DNA of 64,000 nt, taken from positions 48,224,243 through 48,288,242 of the forward strand of contig NC_092793.1 in assembly GCF_918797505.1 (NCBI RefSeq). The letters are read 5' to 3'. Below are positions 11,501-26,500 of this stretch, one piece after another. The DNA is from Bemisia tabaci. Taxonomy: Eukaryota > Arthropoda > Insecta > Hemiptera > Aleyrodidae. The position numbers were made by a program, and so were the translations under genes. Below the pieces are notes generated by a model. It did no database searches. It saw only the letters and a program-made list of their open reading frames with translations, and was not told the origin of the DNA. Numbering within the stretch: position 1 is the first letter of the stretch; the number at the start of each line of letters is the position of its first letter.

Positions 11501-14500
11501 GTAACTACGAGCCGCTGGCTGAGTGCAGCTCTATAGCGTAGCTCTCACATATGTACACTGAAAAAAATAGTTCTGTTCACAGGGCTCCAGCACTTATTTT
11601 GTAACTGCTTCTGCTATGAGGACAGAATACTCTGTTCCCACGACTGAAGTTCTGTTCTCACAACAGAGAAATTCTGTAAGTGTAACAAAGAAACTGCAGG
11701 AGCCCTGTGAACAGAATGTTCTGTCGTCAGCACCATCTATTTTTTTCTGTGTACCTCGGGAGTATGCGACGCAAGTTCTTCATAACGTATGGAAGATCCT
11801 TGTGACGATAGACCAAAAGTTGTCCCCAGAATTCGGAAAAAACGGATATTTTTCAAACTGTAGTTGATCGTGGCTTCGAAGCGTTGAACTTCAGCACTCT
11901 TGTATATTGAAAAGAAAAGTATTATTTTAAGGTGAAGAATCGCCCCCTGAAATTTATCTAGCTAAGTTTTGAAAAGTCAACATAAAATCATTCAACTTAC
12001 GTCATCATCCTTGCGGCCGAAGTAGGGCTCACCGCCGAGCCTCGTGTCGACGAACTCGTATCGGAGCCGGAAGGAGGCCGGGTGGAGGGCCGTGCCGGGG
12101 GTGGACTTGTGCTGGATGACGATGCTGTTGGAGAAGGAGACGTAGCTCTCCTCGATGGAGCAGGGTCTCCCTCGGCGGGTGGCGTTGGCGAGGGTGGCGT
12201 GGTCGCAGAGCTTCGGGGCGTCGCAGTGGTCGCCGAGGACGCTCCCGCCGCCGTCCCAGATCCTCAGCCGCGTGGCGCAGCTCTCCCGCTCCGGGACGGA
12301 GACGTGGCTCGCGTTCCGCTGCCGGAGGGGGTGGTGAGCGTAGCTGACGAAGTAGAGCCAGACGAGGTCCGCCTCCGAGCCCCGGAACCGGTAGACGCAG
12401 GTCGAGTTGGCCGGCAGAGTGTGGCGCGGGCTGAGCACGAAGCCCTCGCGCCCGCGGGAGCGCTGCATCGCGTCGTCGCTGTCCGGGTGGGAGGCGTTCA
12501 CCAGAAACTCGCAACTGGAACAAGCAAAATCCACAGAGTCAGGCTCATTTACATTCTTGCGATATTTGACAGAGTAGAGACAAGAGACCCTCCACTGGCC
12601 TCTTGGCGACAGGTGGAGGCGGTTACTTTCGGAGACTCAACAATTCCGTATGGACAATTATAAGGGAGCAACAGTCATCACTCTTATTTCGGCTGTTGAC
12701 CTACGTACATGGTGGATGATGAGCTTCGGGTGACGTCATGAGCCAAACAAGTTTCCCAAACTTCGGCTTGTTTGCAGAACGAAATTGCCAACATGTTCTT
12801 AACCGTCGACCATGTATATAGGTAGGTCAACAATAGAATGATGAAATCCCGAAAGTAAAATATTCCACCATTGCCAAGATACTAGTGGAGGGTCTCTTTT
12901 CTCTGGACAAAGTGCAGGATTCGCCAACAAGGCGCATTATTCGCGCGCCTAACAGAGTAACTATACGGGGAGAGTACGAACACGTCGAAAAAGGGCCCAT
13001 ATAGGCACCCGACCTTCTAACACGAAAAATGTTACCGTCACTGTTCAGATTCTAATATCAAACCAAGATGGACAGGATTGATCATAAATGAGCGTCCTTC
13101 CGCAAACAATAATGAATTTTCACAAAAACTGAGCCAAATACGAGCTTTAAAAACGACAGGTCGTGCCAATGGTAATTATGAATTTTTCTGGATAATTTGA
13201 ATTCACAAACTGGCTGCTCCTTTAGGTCGCAAGAGCTCCATGACCTAAAACAGTCGACATGCCCGCTCTCCCCATGTAGGTACTGTGGCGCCTTAGAGCC
13301 CACAAAAAACAACCCCCTTCTCCCCCTCAACATAGCATTTTTAATTTTTTGCAATAAGGTGGTAAAATAGTGCTGGGTCTACACTTTTTTGCGAGGTAAG
13401 CTAAGTCGAAAAGTTCAATCAATTTTAAATTCGACTAAAAAATGTTGAGCTCTAATGAGTATCAGTGCGAGACTGAGATGGAGAGTGTTCAACTCAAGTC
13501 GATGAATTGGAATCTCACGCCAGGATCACGCTGAGAGATCCAAAACCACATATTTTATCACCTCATCACATCAAGTCCGCCCCATAAATTTTAGGGTTTT
13601 TTTTTTCGTGTTTATTTTCAACCATAGTAGACTTTCTCATCTCTCACAGCTCTCACGTGGACTCTACACTGTATAAAATATTAATTTTATCTCCCCTTTT
13701 TTGAAGATGAATTCATTGTTTCACAGACAAAGAGACATAAGTTCATTCTAAGGATGCAAAATCTACCGACATAATCAACTGATTTTCACACGAAAATAAC
13801 AGTGCGATTTCTGACTAAAATTTTGCAGCTGTTTGACTGAGACCATGAACGAATCTGAGAATGTTTTTGAATGAATATAGACATTTTCGTTGGAAATTTT
13901 GCAACATGTAACCGTAATTACGTTATTTTGTGTTGGAAACTACGAACTAAGATTCCTTCTTGATGATGTTTTCTATAAACACTAATTCAACTGAAATGAG
14001 TGCAGGGCTATCAATTGACTTACATACAATATTATGGTGTCATTTAAAGTCTAAGGTGAGTTGAGTACAGCATTGAAGAATTAAAAGTTACTTGGAAGTT
14101 CTAAGACCTTTATTCAACCTTTCTCCTAGTTGTTTGCTCAGAAGAAAAAAAATCACGAGGAACTGTAAGAAGCCAGAATAAGTTATCACATACTTGTGGC
14201 CTGATATGGCTTAAATCTTGTGGGAGGATTCAGCGCTGAGCTTAACGATCCGTGGCTTTTCAAGAGGCATTGCCATTATCATCAAAATTGGTCGAACTTC
14301 CCACGAATGCCCGTTCATGTATGAAACAGACGAGCTGGCAACAGTGCTCGCGGGGCTGTTTCTTGGCAAAGGTTTTATAGCGTGTTATTGCACTGGACGA
14401 TTGTAATGCGGGTAAAAAAAGACGGCAAAGAGCAAGAAAGATGACCTCGACGTAATAACCTAACTTTCTGCGTTGCCAGCAAGCCTTTATATCCTCCAAT

Positions 14501-17500
14501 CAAAACAAATTTAGCCTTTACGTACATAAGATGTGATAAAACAAACAAATAATAAAAAACGATCGATGAGAAACCATGATAAACGAACTTTCGTGGGTGT
14601 ATGCGATGACATATCCGTCAATGTCATCATTAGTATTTAATTCCTGTTTGGATATTTTCCATTGATATCCAGTAAGAGTTTATTGGATAAACAGTATAAG
14701 ATCTGCTGAATTTCATTATCGTGCAGTTTGATGGTCGCAGCTACTTTTGTAATCAACGTGGGGACAAACAGTATAAGATCTGCTGAATTTCATTATCGTG
14801 CAGTTTGATGGTCGCAGCTACTTTTGTAATCAACGTGGGGACACGATTAAGATTGTGCGACCCGTGCTTTTTAATCTCACACTCTACAGAACGCCTTCAA
14901 TTAGTCATGTATGCAACTTAGACAGCATTCAAGCAGGAATAGTCGCATGCAGAAATCATTGTAGATTTGCGGCGCATCTTAACGAGATCAAATCTCTCGT
15001 TGGAGGTTTTTACATGTATTATGATCGCGTCACTTAAAGGAAAGAAAGAAAGAAAAATGGATAGTGGCGAAAATTTATAAACACTTGGTGATCGTGACGA
15101 GATATTACAAATGTTTTCAGAACAAAATTAATCGACGTATTTTCCTTGACATTAAATAGAGCAATTAATGAAAACTTCAATCTGATTCACCACTATATTG
15201 GCTCTAAATCTTGATAAAAGGCGTACATTTTACAAAAACGTCAAATGAAACCAGGTAAATATTATACGTATAACATTGAATAATTCTTGAACAGGCGACG
15301 AAAGGCGCCTAAATATGAGCGTACGGGAAGTAATGAGTTCCGCTACGAACTAAGTCAAGCCTCAATTTTCAGGATGCATGTAGAACATTAATCTTTCCTT
15401 TATAGAGGAACTCTATCACCTGGGACCTCGGGAAAGAGATGTAATGGGGACGAAATACCCCTGAGAGCCCATGATTGTGTGTATAAGGGTGAGTGTGTGT
15501 GAGTGTTAGCTATGCAGTTCGAACATTGGTGGTAGTGGAGTATGCAGCCTTTTTTCTGGCAATTTGAGTCTCAACACGGAATTATTAACGATCCATTCTC
15601 ACTAATACAAATCATGCAAATGGAGCATGTTGAATATATGGAAATTGTACCTCAGAAGAAGAGATTGAACAACTGAACTCAGCAGAAAGGAACTGAACCC
15701 CATTTTGGGAATAAAACCAAGTTGGAGTAGTTTTAAGTTCATAACATTGTTGCTCATTCAGATATTTAATAGTCGTTTGGCTCATGAAAAATATAAAGTC
15801 GAAAAATATAATTCTTCGAATTGGAAAATGAAGATTAAAATATATTCGTTACATTCAGACTTACGAAAAAGCATAAACTTCAGCTCTCTTTTTTCTCGTG
15901 CCACTTTACTCGTGCCGCGTTTTTTCGTGGGACTTCGGTGTTTTATCACTGAATCATGTATATTTTACAAATTTGAGAGTTAAGAGTAAGTTTTTTCTGG
16001 TGTACAGTTGGTGTTATCGTGTTTTTTACGGTGTACGCGGCCACAATTTTTAATTAAATCTTGAATGAAGAATTTTCATACAAATTTTTTATTGCTTCAT
16101 CTGAAAGTGCTTGAAGAGCTGATTCCACGATATTTTTTATAATTTGTTTCGGCTACGGGAAATAGTGTAAATGCGCCGCCTTGTGACGTCATTTGGCGAC
16201 ATTTCCCATTTAAACGCATGTATTTTAGCAAATTCGACTATTTTGTCATATCTCCTCAAGTAATTGTTCAATTTATGAATCAAGGGTATCCTTGTATTCA
16301 GCTCACTTGGTAGCGTCCATTCAAACAAGGAATTCATCAAATTTCAGATACCTGCAAATTCTCCATTCTTTCAGTGATCAAACACGGAGATCTTGTGGAC
16401 ATATTAAAAAATACACTCGCAAATGTGGCAACGCCGATGCGAATCATCAGAAGTCTCAGTTTTCAGCTTTCGATGAGGGCGATTTCCACACGACGTTGCG
16501 CTTCTTTGTCTGCCAAGTCAAAGGATTTTTAATTTAGGGAAAAACTTGCGCCTATTAAGGGATGCTTTTCATGCACCCGCCGCGAGAAGGCGCTGAGCAA
16601 CAGCCATAAAAGTTCCCCAACTCGGCTGCGGGGAAAACAGGAAAATAAACTTTTGCTGTCAGCGTCCTTTCATCCGGGAAGAATCGGGTGTTCCGACTCT
16701 CGAAGCCTCGAAACACTGTTATTGAGCAGTTCTCAGCCATTAGCGGCAAACAAAACTTCCGGGAGCATCATTCCTCGCCCGGAGCGTCGATAGAGGTCGA
16801 TCCTTGAATCCCTCTCGAATGATCGTTATCGATAGAAAGCATTGTTAGGATAGGGATGTATCGATCGAGATTCGAGATTATATCATAACGATTCAACGAT
16901 CGACCTGCTGAGAAGAATTAAAATTCCGGGGGGTTGCGCCCTGAATCGAATCAAAAGGTGGATTAGTTTAAGTCGGTCGGCGGCTTTCTTCAGTCCCGTC
17001 CTCGATTTTTGTATTACAGGACGTGAACCAAAACGTTGAGTAAAATCTGTGCTGGTCTTTTTACGGATGGCAGATTTTTGAGACATGGAAACGTATCAAT
17101 CAGGAATTTGTGAACTGAATGGGTCTGTTCAAATAACTTCTAACTTTGTGCTTTTATCACGTAGCACAATGTTTGTGTTCGCGTCGTTTCTTTCGGCAGA
17201 ATTATCACAAGCGCCATTTACTTTAGGGAGAGCATTTCACAATTGTTTTGATTTTTTCTTCAAAGATTTGCATATTCTCTCATAAAAATTCCAGGTATTA
17301 ATCTTAATCACAAGAGGAGTGTTGGGGGAAATTTTCAAGTGATTCCGTTCATTACTTATTTATTTTTAAACATTTTTGGTAACATCGTGCCGATGCGCTG
17401 ATGGCGCTCGTGATATTCTGCCCGATATGTCATTTGGCTTTCTGTGGGAGCATAATTAATGCGCAGTAGGAAATTGAAAAAATATGGAAAATTCTCACTT

Positions 17501-20500
17501 TCCACTTCGCATTTGAAAGGAAAGTTTTTATTTTGCCCCCCTTGGTCAAACAAAAAGTAAATATATAAGTCAGGAAACAGCGCTGTATGAACCTTCAGAC
17601 GTTTCCATATTTCCTCCGATGAAAAACGAATTTACTGAAAAAGTTCTAAATACTTTTCCTCAGACAATTTTGTTTAAAATATCCAATAATGTTAAGGGAA
17701 GAATATGCATAGCTCTCTTCAAAAATACTCGCTGTACCCGGAGAAATTTGGCAACTCTAAAATTTCCATTCGACATTCCTCCTGCAGCCCAGCAAAATAA
17801 ATCCTTCGTTTGAAAGAAGTATGTTTCTGCTCCAAAAAATATGATTAAAAGAAACACTTAATTTCCATCTTTCGAGTGAATGAAAAAAGTATTTTTCTTT
17901 GCATTTTAAAGAAGAAAAAAATCATTTGAAAAGACCATACCGTTTAACGTCCACTGGAAAAAAACACATTGGATCTAGAGTCCAGACTCTTATAAACATC
18001 GACAAGAAAAAGTACTCTTGATTCAATCAGAATCTAGCTTAAATCAAGAACCAAGCCTCTTAATTTAAGCGGATTTGCCTTTGATTCAAGCAAAAATCCG
18101 ATTGAATCAAGAGTATTTTTTCTTGTCAATGTTTTCAAGAGTCTGAACTCTAGATCCAATGCGTTTTTTTTTCCAGTGCTCAGTGAAATCGATTTATTTT
18201 CGATTCGAAGCATATTCTTACCTCCTCGATTGTCGAGCGAAATCCAAAGAATCGGAGTCCGAGAAGAGGATATCCACGTCTAGCTCGAATCCGCGGAGAG
18301 GGGACGTGGCTCCAGGGGGGCTGAGGGGGACGCTGTAGGGGGAGGAGTGGAAGGTGACGAGCATGACCGGGCCCCTGGAGACGATCTTGGGGAGCCAGTC
18401 GCCCCCGCAATACTTGACGAGCAGGGGGTCGTCCGTGGAGGCGCCGTCGTAGAACATGAGGTGGTCCCTTTCGCTCGTGCAGTCCTCCCACACCCGCAGT
18501 CGCCTCTCCGTCCGGTTCGTCCCTGCCTGGACGCCCGACGTCCCTCCAGTCGCCGACGTCGACGTCGACGCTCCCTCCCGCAGGGACCGGATCTGCATCT
18601 TATGTCCGTTGTCCTGCCGCACCGAGATCATGGCGTGCTTGCACGTCGGCACCTTAAAAAAAATCAAGACACCTTGAAAAATCCTATTGTGCTACATTGA
18701 GAAAAACTATGATTAAAATTACCATTTTAGCTGGGAGAAACACAAAACAATGCTGTCATGCTAAGGAAAAACGCCGTAAGAACCTTCAGGCGTTGCCAAA
18801 TTTCCTTGATAAAACACGAATTTCCTGGTAAACTTATGAATATTTTTCTTCAAATTTTTCAGATAATTTTCCTCAAAATTTCACCAAAAAGCTCGGAAAA
18901 TTTCAAGGAGAAATATTCATAACTTTCCCCAGAAATGAACTTTCCATCGAAGGAAATTTGGCAACTCTCGAATGTTCATACGACGTTCTTCCTTAGCACG
19001 GCAGAATGGGTAACGTCAATTGTGCCCTTTCTGAAATATGGGACTCTTCTGAGATTGTATAGCAATCAACTTTCCAGTAAGAACTGCTGGAAATTGCTCA
19101 CGAGACTCGGACTTCCCTTTGGAGCTGGTGGAGTCCCCTATACCCTCCAGATGGTGTGTCTATTTGTAGCCCCTTGGGGCCCTCTCTATACGGAGACCCT
19201 CTGCCCACTCATAAAATGCTCTTAGTTTCACGGCCCATAGCGAACATATGCAGTACATAGAGTCATAATGTAAATGGGAGAGCTGACGCCACTTTTAAGC
19301 ATTTGCCAGGTCTCGAATTCCAAGACTCCGTGTTACGCCGGGTCACTTTTTCGATACATAATCGATTGTTTGCGATACACGGGGACCCGGCCATCCGACG
19401 TAAACAAAGAAGATAGGAATTACTGCGTGTTTTACACCGTTGTTTTGGATCGAACAAGTATCGAAAAAGTGACCGAAGCTCGGCGCACACCGGGCTCGGA
19501 ACTCGTCGACCAGAACATGGCACCAGCTCTCCCATTTACATTACGGCTCTATACTCTATGGGCAAACAATAGGCTCTTGGAAGTATAAGTAAGGAGCTGA
19601 CCTTCTTCTGGCGGATGGTGAGATAGCAGGTGACGTTGCGGGGGTAGATGCCGGGGTAGTTGGGGGACTGGATGCGGCAGCGCTTGAAGTAGCACTCATA
19701 GAAGTTGCGGGAGCAGTAGGTGCCGGGCACGATGTCGCCGCGCTCGAGGGGGGCGGCGAGGGTGCCGAAGCGGACGACGGCGGCCTCGTCGCCGACGAAC
19801 TTGTAGCGGAGCCGGAAGGAGAACGGCGGGGCCTGGGTCCCGGAAGGGGGCTGGAAGAGACGCAGCGTGATGGTCACCGTGGAGGTCTCCGTGAAGTAGA
19901 CGGCCGGCGCGGAGGCGGCGCCGCACCAGAAGCCCCCCGTGAACGGCCGCCCGAGCTCCGAGAGCTGCATGTGACCGTCCGGACAGCCCTCCGGGCTGGC
20001 CGCCTCGTAGCGCCCCAGCTCGAACGACTCGAACATCAGCTGCAACACAACGCCAATTTCAAGATTTTAGCTTAAACATCATACCAGTGTGATAGCAGGT
20101 AACACTGAAAAAAAATTCTCGGCGTTTTTACCCAGGTAAGAATACCACTTTTATTAGTAATCAATTCCCGGTAACTTTGCCATTTTATCTCGGTAATTCT
20201 ACCACAGTCGATAAAAAATATTGGCGTTTTTACCGGGGTCCAGTAAAATTACCGAGAAAGTCAATAATTTTACCAAGAATTCGCGGTAAAATTACCAATT
20301 CCGCAAATGGTAATTTTACCAAGAAAAAACTGGGATCAAATAGAACCCTGAATTCTTGGTAATTTTACCCTTTTCTTAGTAAATACACCGAGATTTTTTT
20401 TTTCAGTGAATGAATAAAGAATCCGTAAATGAAGCCTTGAACACCGTATTATAAAATTTATGGGCAATTTTTCCGAATCTCGAACAAAATTCAGCATTAC

Positions 20501-23500
20501 CTACACTTCCAAAAATGAATCCTCACAAAGGACTACAATAATCTGGACGTAGATAAAAGTACACTATGGCAGCCCGAGAACATAGAATAAAAATAGACAG
20601 GAAAAGGCGGGGACGAGGCTGAAAAACACGCAATAATCACAATCACGGAACGTTTCAACGGTCTCCCGGTCATTATTAACCGTCAAAAAGAATTAAAAAA
20701 TCTAAAAAAACAAAGGCTAAAAACAATGGTACCGGTCCCTGGTTATGGCGGCTAGAAAACCTTGTGATTATTGTGTGTGTTTCAGCCTCAACTCCACCTT
20801 TTCCTGTCAATTTTATTATAATCTGGACATATACCTACTTGTGCGAAAATGAACTATGTTGTATGTTTTTTTCTAGGCTATTCCAGATATTTTATCATCT
20901 CGGGTACTGCAACCTTGGATGCGGAATGAAATTTTGTTTGTCAATTTTATAATATTTACCACATCGTGATCGTTCGGTTTTAGCACATCAAAATATCTTC
21001 TAAGCAGTAGTTTAGGAGCCGTCATAGAATCCTGGCATATTCTAAACATTGCTGAGAAGTGTTACAGAGGATCAAATCAGGACATTTTACGAAATAAAAT
21101 CTCCCCGAAACGGGAGATTCCACGTCCGAAACCAAGAAAAAAAGCTCTTTTCAAAGCCTCGCCTTTTTGGAGCATTCTTGATCGCGAATGAGCCCATCAC
21201 TAGAAACAAAAATGGCGACGGGGGCTCCCCCGGGTTTTTCTCGCCGGTGAACATAATTCGGAACAATTTCCATTAATAATACCTCATTTCGTTGGTCCTC
21301 TGACGTAAAGGCGTATCTCGATTCCTGCATGAGCTCCAAAAAGCACGGATGTATACGTGAAACAAGGCTCACGTTGAAGTTGAGGTACGCGCTTACGTCA
21401 AAGTAGGGACGATTTTTGTCTCGGGCGACCGACAGGCATTCGCGGGAGCGACGGGCGGACAACAAGGAAGGAATGCATAATTGATCGAACAAAGGAACGC
21501 GGAAAAATGAGCGGTTGACGATGAGGAGCAAAGGGGGCAGGAAAGGGTGGCATAAAAAAAATCATCATTTGCGACTGCAGTGAAGCTGAAAAAGCCGAGG
21601 AGGGAAAATAATGACAGGAAAGGGGGTATGCAGTGTGGGGAGGGGAGGGGGGTTATCTGCTGTGAAGCTCCTCGTCAGGAAATGTTGTCCGTGCACGCTA
21701 CACAAATAAAATACCACTTCACTTGACAATTATTTAGGCGGGGATGGAGGAGTTTTGAGGTTGCATCATCCGCGAGATGCCGTGCTGTATCCAGCGAATT
21801 CTCAAGCTTTCAGGGCATGCCAGAACGTATTATAGTAAGGAGAGAGCTAAGCATGATCGTGTTGGTACACATCGATGGCTAAGGAACGATACACTGATAA
21901 AAACACTTGTGTTCGAATGTTACTTTTGGTTACTATAGGAAGTGAAACACAAAACAACACAAAGTACACGGAGAAAAAAAGTTCGTGCGTGGGACCCGAA
22001 GTTTAGGTCATATGGATCTCTGAAGTTTTCGGATTGAGCATCTGAACACTTTAGGTCTAACTGCAGAGGTTTGGATCACACATCTGAGACTTCAGTTCTT
22101 ACATCTGAAGTACTTCGGTTTCCACATCCGAGGAATTTCGGTTCTCACATCCGAAAAACTTCAGTTCTCACATCTGAAGTACTTCAGATGTAAGAACTGA
22201 AGTTTCAGATGTGTGATCCGAACCTCGACAGCTAGACCTAAAGTGTTCAGATGCTCAATCTGAAAACTTCAGAGATCCATATGACCTAAACTTCGGGTCC
22301 CACGCACGAGATTTTTTTCTCCGTGTGTGTATGATTTCTATACAATTTGCGGTGAATTAAGCGCAGAAAACAGTGTAAAGACTGGAAGAATGCATTCCTC
22401 CGATTGCGACGTTGGAATTCACCGCTCGTTATTTATTTGATTTCTGCAAGAGAATTAGCTGGCATTTCCTCTTGAAATTGTCAACCGAAGGCTAGGGTTA
22501 TTTTGTATTTTACTTCCTGTATAACAAAACTTTAGAAAATTAGATTTGCTGCACGGAAAAAATTGATTGCGGATTTAACAATTAAATTCTTAAAAATATG
22601 TCCAACATGTTTCAAATGTACATTTTACAATAGTGGAAAGCTAATTTATCCACGGGGGTAGTTAAATTAGCATTTTTTCATTGTGATATCTACATTGAAA
22701 CATGTTGGGCACTCTATTTAAAATTGTTAAAGCAGCAATTTCATTTTTTCCGTGTGAGGTTGCTTAGTGTGGATCACCAACAGGACCTAAGTGGAAGCAA
22801 CTTTGATATGCACACACCCCAGAAAAAAAATCGAGCAGTTGCATTTTAAAAACATGATTTGAATTTTCAAACACACCTTTACTGAAAAATTAACGCGAGA
22901 AGAAGCACTTCGTTTACTTACAGTGCCAGAGGGCGTAAAATTGAATTTTAATCTAAAACTTTGAGCTCCTAGAATAGGTTATTACAACTTCATGAAATCT
23001 GTTTTAAAAAGTAATTTTTGACGCTATACATAAAGCTGCATAACTCTGGTTAAGTTGATTTTTTCACACCAAAACTTTCGAGAAACATTGCCCTGCCTAA
23101 GCATAGTGGTATCAATAATTTTATTAAAAGAGAACTATATCGGGACTTTTCTCTCTTTCACCGTGGAGGTCAACCATCAATTTTTCAATGGACGATTGCA
23201 TCGACAACACGATTGGCTCACTGAACGATTTGTAATTTTTGGCGATTTGTACGATTTAGCCATCAAAGCAAGATTCATTGATCGCAAAGAAAATTTATTG
23301 TTAAAAGCAGTACTCACGTCAAATTATTACAATTCAATCATACATGTACTCTTCCTCAACACAGGAAGAAACTGAAATTTTGCGATATTAATGCGATTTT
23401 TATTTATGATTGAACGTTGCATATGCTCTCTTAATTAAGGAACTGATATTATCGTAATTCCATTCGTATGGGTTAGATCAATACACTACCTTGATATTGA

Positions 23501-26500
23501 GGCAAGTTGCTATACTTTAGATCGATTATTCATGATTATTACTTAAACTGAAGACAAATTGTATTATCACCTTGTTCTCTGAGTCAAACTGAGGCTTGTA
23601 TCGTGACATAGCACTTTCCAACTCGACCTCTTTTAATGCTAATATTTTGGAGTTGAATTTTGAGTGTTATTTTTCCCGCATCGTATAACTTTAGAGTATA
23701 TTTTGGGTACTTTCGGGTGCAGAGAAGGAATTTCTTGGTTGCGGTGTCTTGGGATCTCTGTTAACGTTTAATCCACTATGATTGAAGCAAATGTATGGAA
23801 TTCGTTAATACTTTTACTGCGTGTTTTTTATAATTTCATAATGCTGAAAACTAAAAATTTCAGCAAACTCACCCGATAGATTCCTCTCTAAAATATAAAT
23901 TAGCAATGAAGACTTTTCCACATCGCTATTAAGAAATGCCCTTTTTGCACCCAACTCATAGATTTTTGGAATGTGCGTCTCTTAGCCGTTTTTCTGAGGC
24001 GTACACCGAAAAAAAGGTATGCTGTTTTGGCAGTTAGGATGTCAAAAATGTGTCTGGTCATCCTAAGATGCTACCTTGATTGCCCACGCAGTTGAATTTG
24101 CATTCGTAGAATGTAAAGTTAACTGCGAGGGCAGTAAAGGCAGCATTTTGGGATCACCAGACACATTTTTGACATCCTATAGGTGCTAAAACAGCATACT
24201 ATTTTTTTCAGTGTAATATTCCAATATGTCAAAAACAATCTCTCTGCTTTGAATTTGCAATCTATCAATCGCACCTAATAAATTGCGCAAAAGCCGAGAA
24301 TCAACCTGAATATGTGCATTTGATCCTGTGTCACCTTTCGTTTATCTAGAAACCAAGAGACAGAGCAGCGAGTCGATTGTTCAATCGTTCTCGAATGATC
24401 CTGATCGATGAATCCCTATCTTAGCAATGCTTTTTATCGATCAAGGTCATTCGATATCGATTCAACGGTTGAGCCGCTAACGAGATAAATCGGTCATCTC
24501 CTTAAAGGAGTCAGGAAATTCCTGCCTCCCGAATTGAATGAGAACCGACGGGACATCGATCAAAAACCTAGATAGTCGTCCTCTCGTCTTGTGGACTCGC
24601 TGACCTAGACGGATGATTCGCATCGCACCACGTCAGCGGCGTCAGCGGCTAGGCGTCGTCGTCGAAGCACTTAGCGAACCTTTGTTTCAACGTCAGGTTG
24701 CCCAACCCGAAAAATCCTCGCCCTTATCTGCGCGAAATCCAGGTCTACGGGACACAAATCCGGTGTCTTCGATCCGTGTCTCGGGCAGGCTTTCAAAGGG
24801 AACAATGCTTGATTACTCATGCTTTTAAGGCGCCGTCGCGTGCGCGAGTGTCTTGTATACCGTTGTTCTTCCAAACAAAAGAGGGAGTTTAATGGTCAGA
24901 CCGATAAAAAATAAGCAAAATTCCGTCCGGTGGGAGATGTATCGCTGAGGCATGTCTCCGTCTCATCGATCTTCCTCTCCTTTTTTTAAGGTTTCTCTGG
25001 AATTTCATTGTGGGATTTTTCGATGAGTGGAGCCTCCGTCATATTTCCCCTTCGATTACATCAATAGCTCGGAACAAAAAAGTGCAGCTATGTCTGTCCT
25101 GTTGAATGACATCACCACTTCGTTCCTAGGCGGAGGTTCGTAACTTCATTCCAAATCATTAAGGACTCGAATAATTCACGGTATAAAAGGGTTGTTCATG
25201 AATTACCATTAATGACCTTGCATTGGCGGATCCAGCAATTTGGCAACACCGGATTTCCTCCATTTGAGCGTATGGAAATGTATCGATTCTTGGAGGGGCC
25301 AGGTGCTCCGACAAGAATCGATTATTTAGCATAGGTTTAAATGGAGGTGATCCGGTGCTGCCAAATTGCTGGATCCGCATCTGTGTCCTTGGGGGAAGAG
25401 GGATCGAGAAGAGCGTCACGCTATTTCTATACCTAAGTCAAAAAAGCGTCACAGGGGAGGAGGGAATTCAAAAATGCCGAAAAAGTGCGATACGTAATTT
25501 AAGAACGCTCTCGAGAATATGACTGTGCAATTGCTGTTCAAAGTTTTGGTGATACTTTCTGTGCCCGATCGAGAAAAATCACCAACATTTTCTGGAATAA
25601 ACCAGAAATAGAAGTTCAACAACGTAAAATGTGATCCAACTGATGTTTTGAAATTAAAGTCACGCCACATATTGTTATTGAAAATATACTGATCCCACCT
25701 CTGGTATGAGAAGCTCAAGATCATGTCTCGTTGCACTAGATATTTGCAGATCAATCAAGATGAGCACTTTGTTTTCTATAGATTCAAACCGGTGGAAATA
25801 AATCGATACTCAAAGGGGCAAGGTACTCCAACAGGAATCGATGATCGAACACTGGTTTAAAAGGAGAGAAGCCAATTCTGCTGTGCTAAGGAAGAAGCCG
25901 CATACATTGGGGAATTGCCAAATTTCTCTTAAAAAAACCTGTATTTTTGACAAAATTCATGCATATTTTTCCTTGAATTTTCAGATATTTTCGATTAGAT
26001 TGTGTAAAAAATTGTCTGAAAATTTGAAAAAATAATATTCACAATTTCTCCAGTAATTTCGATTTATCGGAGGAAACTTAGCAACGTCTAGGCTCATACG
26101 GCGTTTTTCCTTAGTACGGCAGAATTATCAACGTACCGTGCGTGCTCTGCCTCTGCACGCAGGAAGGAGAATAATCAACGTATGTAGATTGCCGGGACAG
26201 AACGAAAGTGACAAAATAACTGCCCGCAACTATTCGCGCTCTCAAGCTGCTGAAATTGCGGTCAAGCTTATTGAAGGCAAACTCGAGAAAATAAGAAACA
26301 CGCAGCCAGTGGCGGATCAAGCGAGTTGGCGACATAGATTTCTCTCCATTTAAATCTGCAGAAATATATCGATTCTCGAGGGTACAAGAATCGATTCTTC
26401 AACCCAGGTTTAAATGGAGAATATCCAATGTTGCCAACTTGCCGGATCTGCCTCTGGTGCAACTTTAGCGCAATGAAATTGCTTCCTGTATCGGATGCTT

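Larger units (their letters stand above)
12515..18221 (-). other. Gene 1 intron of 5.7 kb
   Basis: No exon-like open frame. Holds a long foldback (12571-12905), the exact 77-bp duplication (14689-14842), a repeat shared with 27.4 kb (about 16250-16372), an AT/GATC-rich repeat (16785-16905), a decayed Family B copy (17579-17796) and a Family C copy (17952-18178). Confidence 0.7.
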
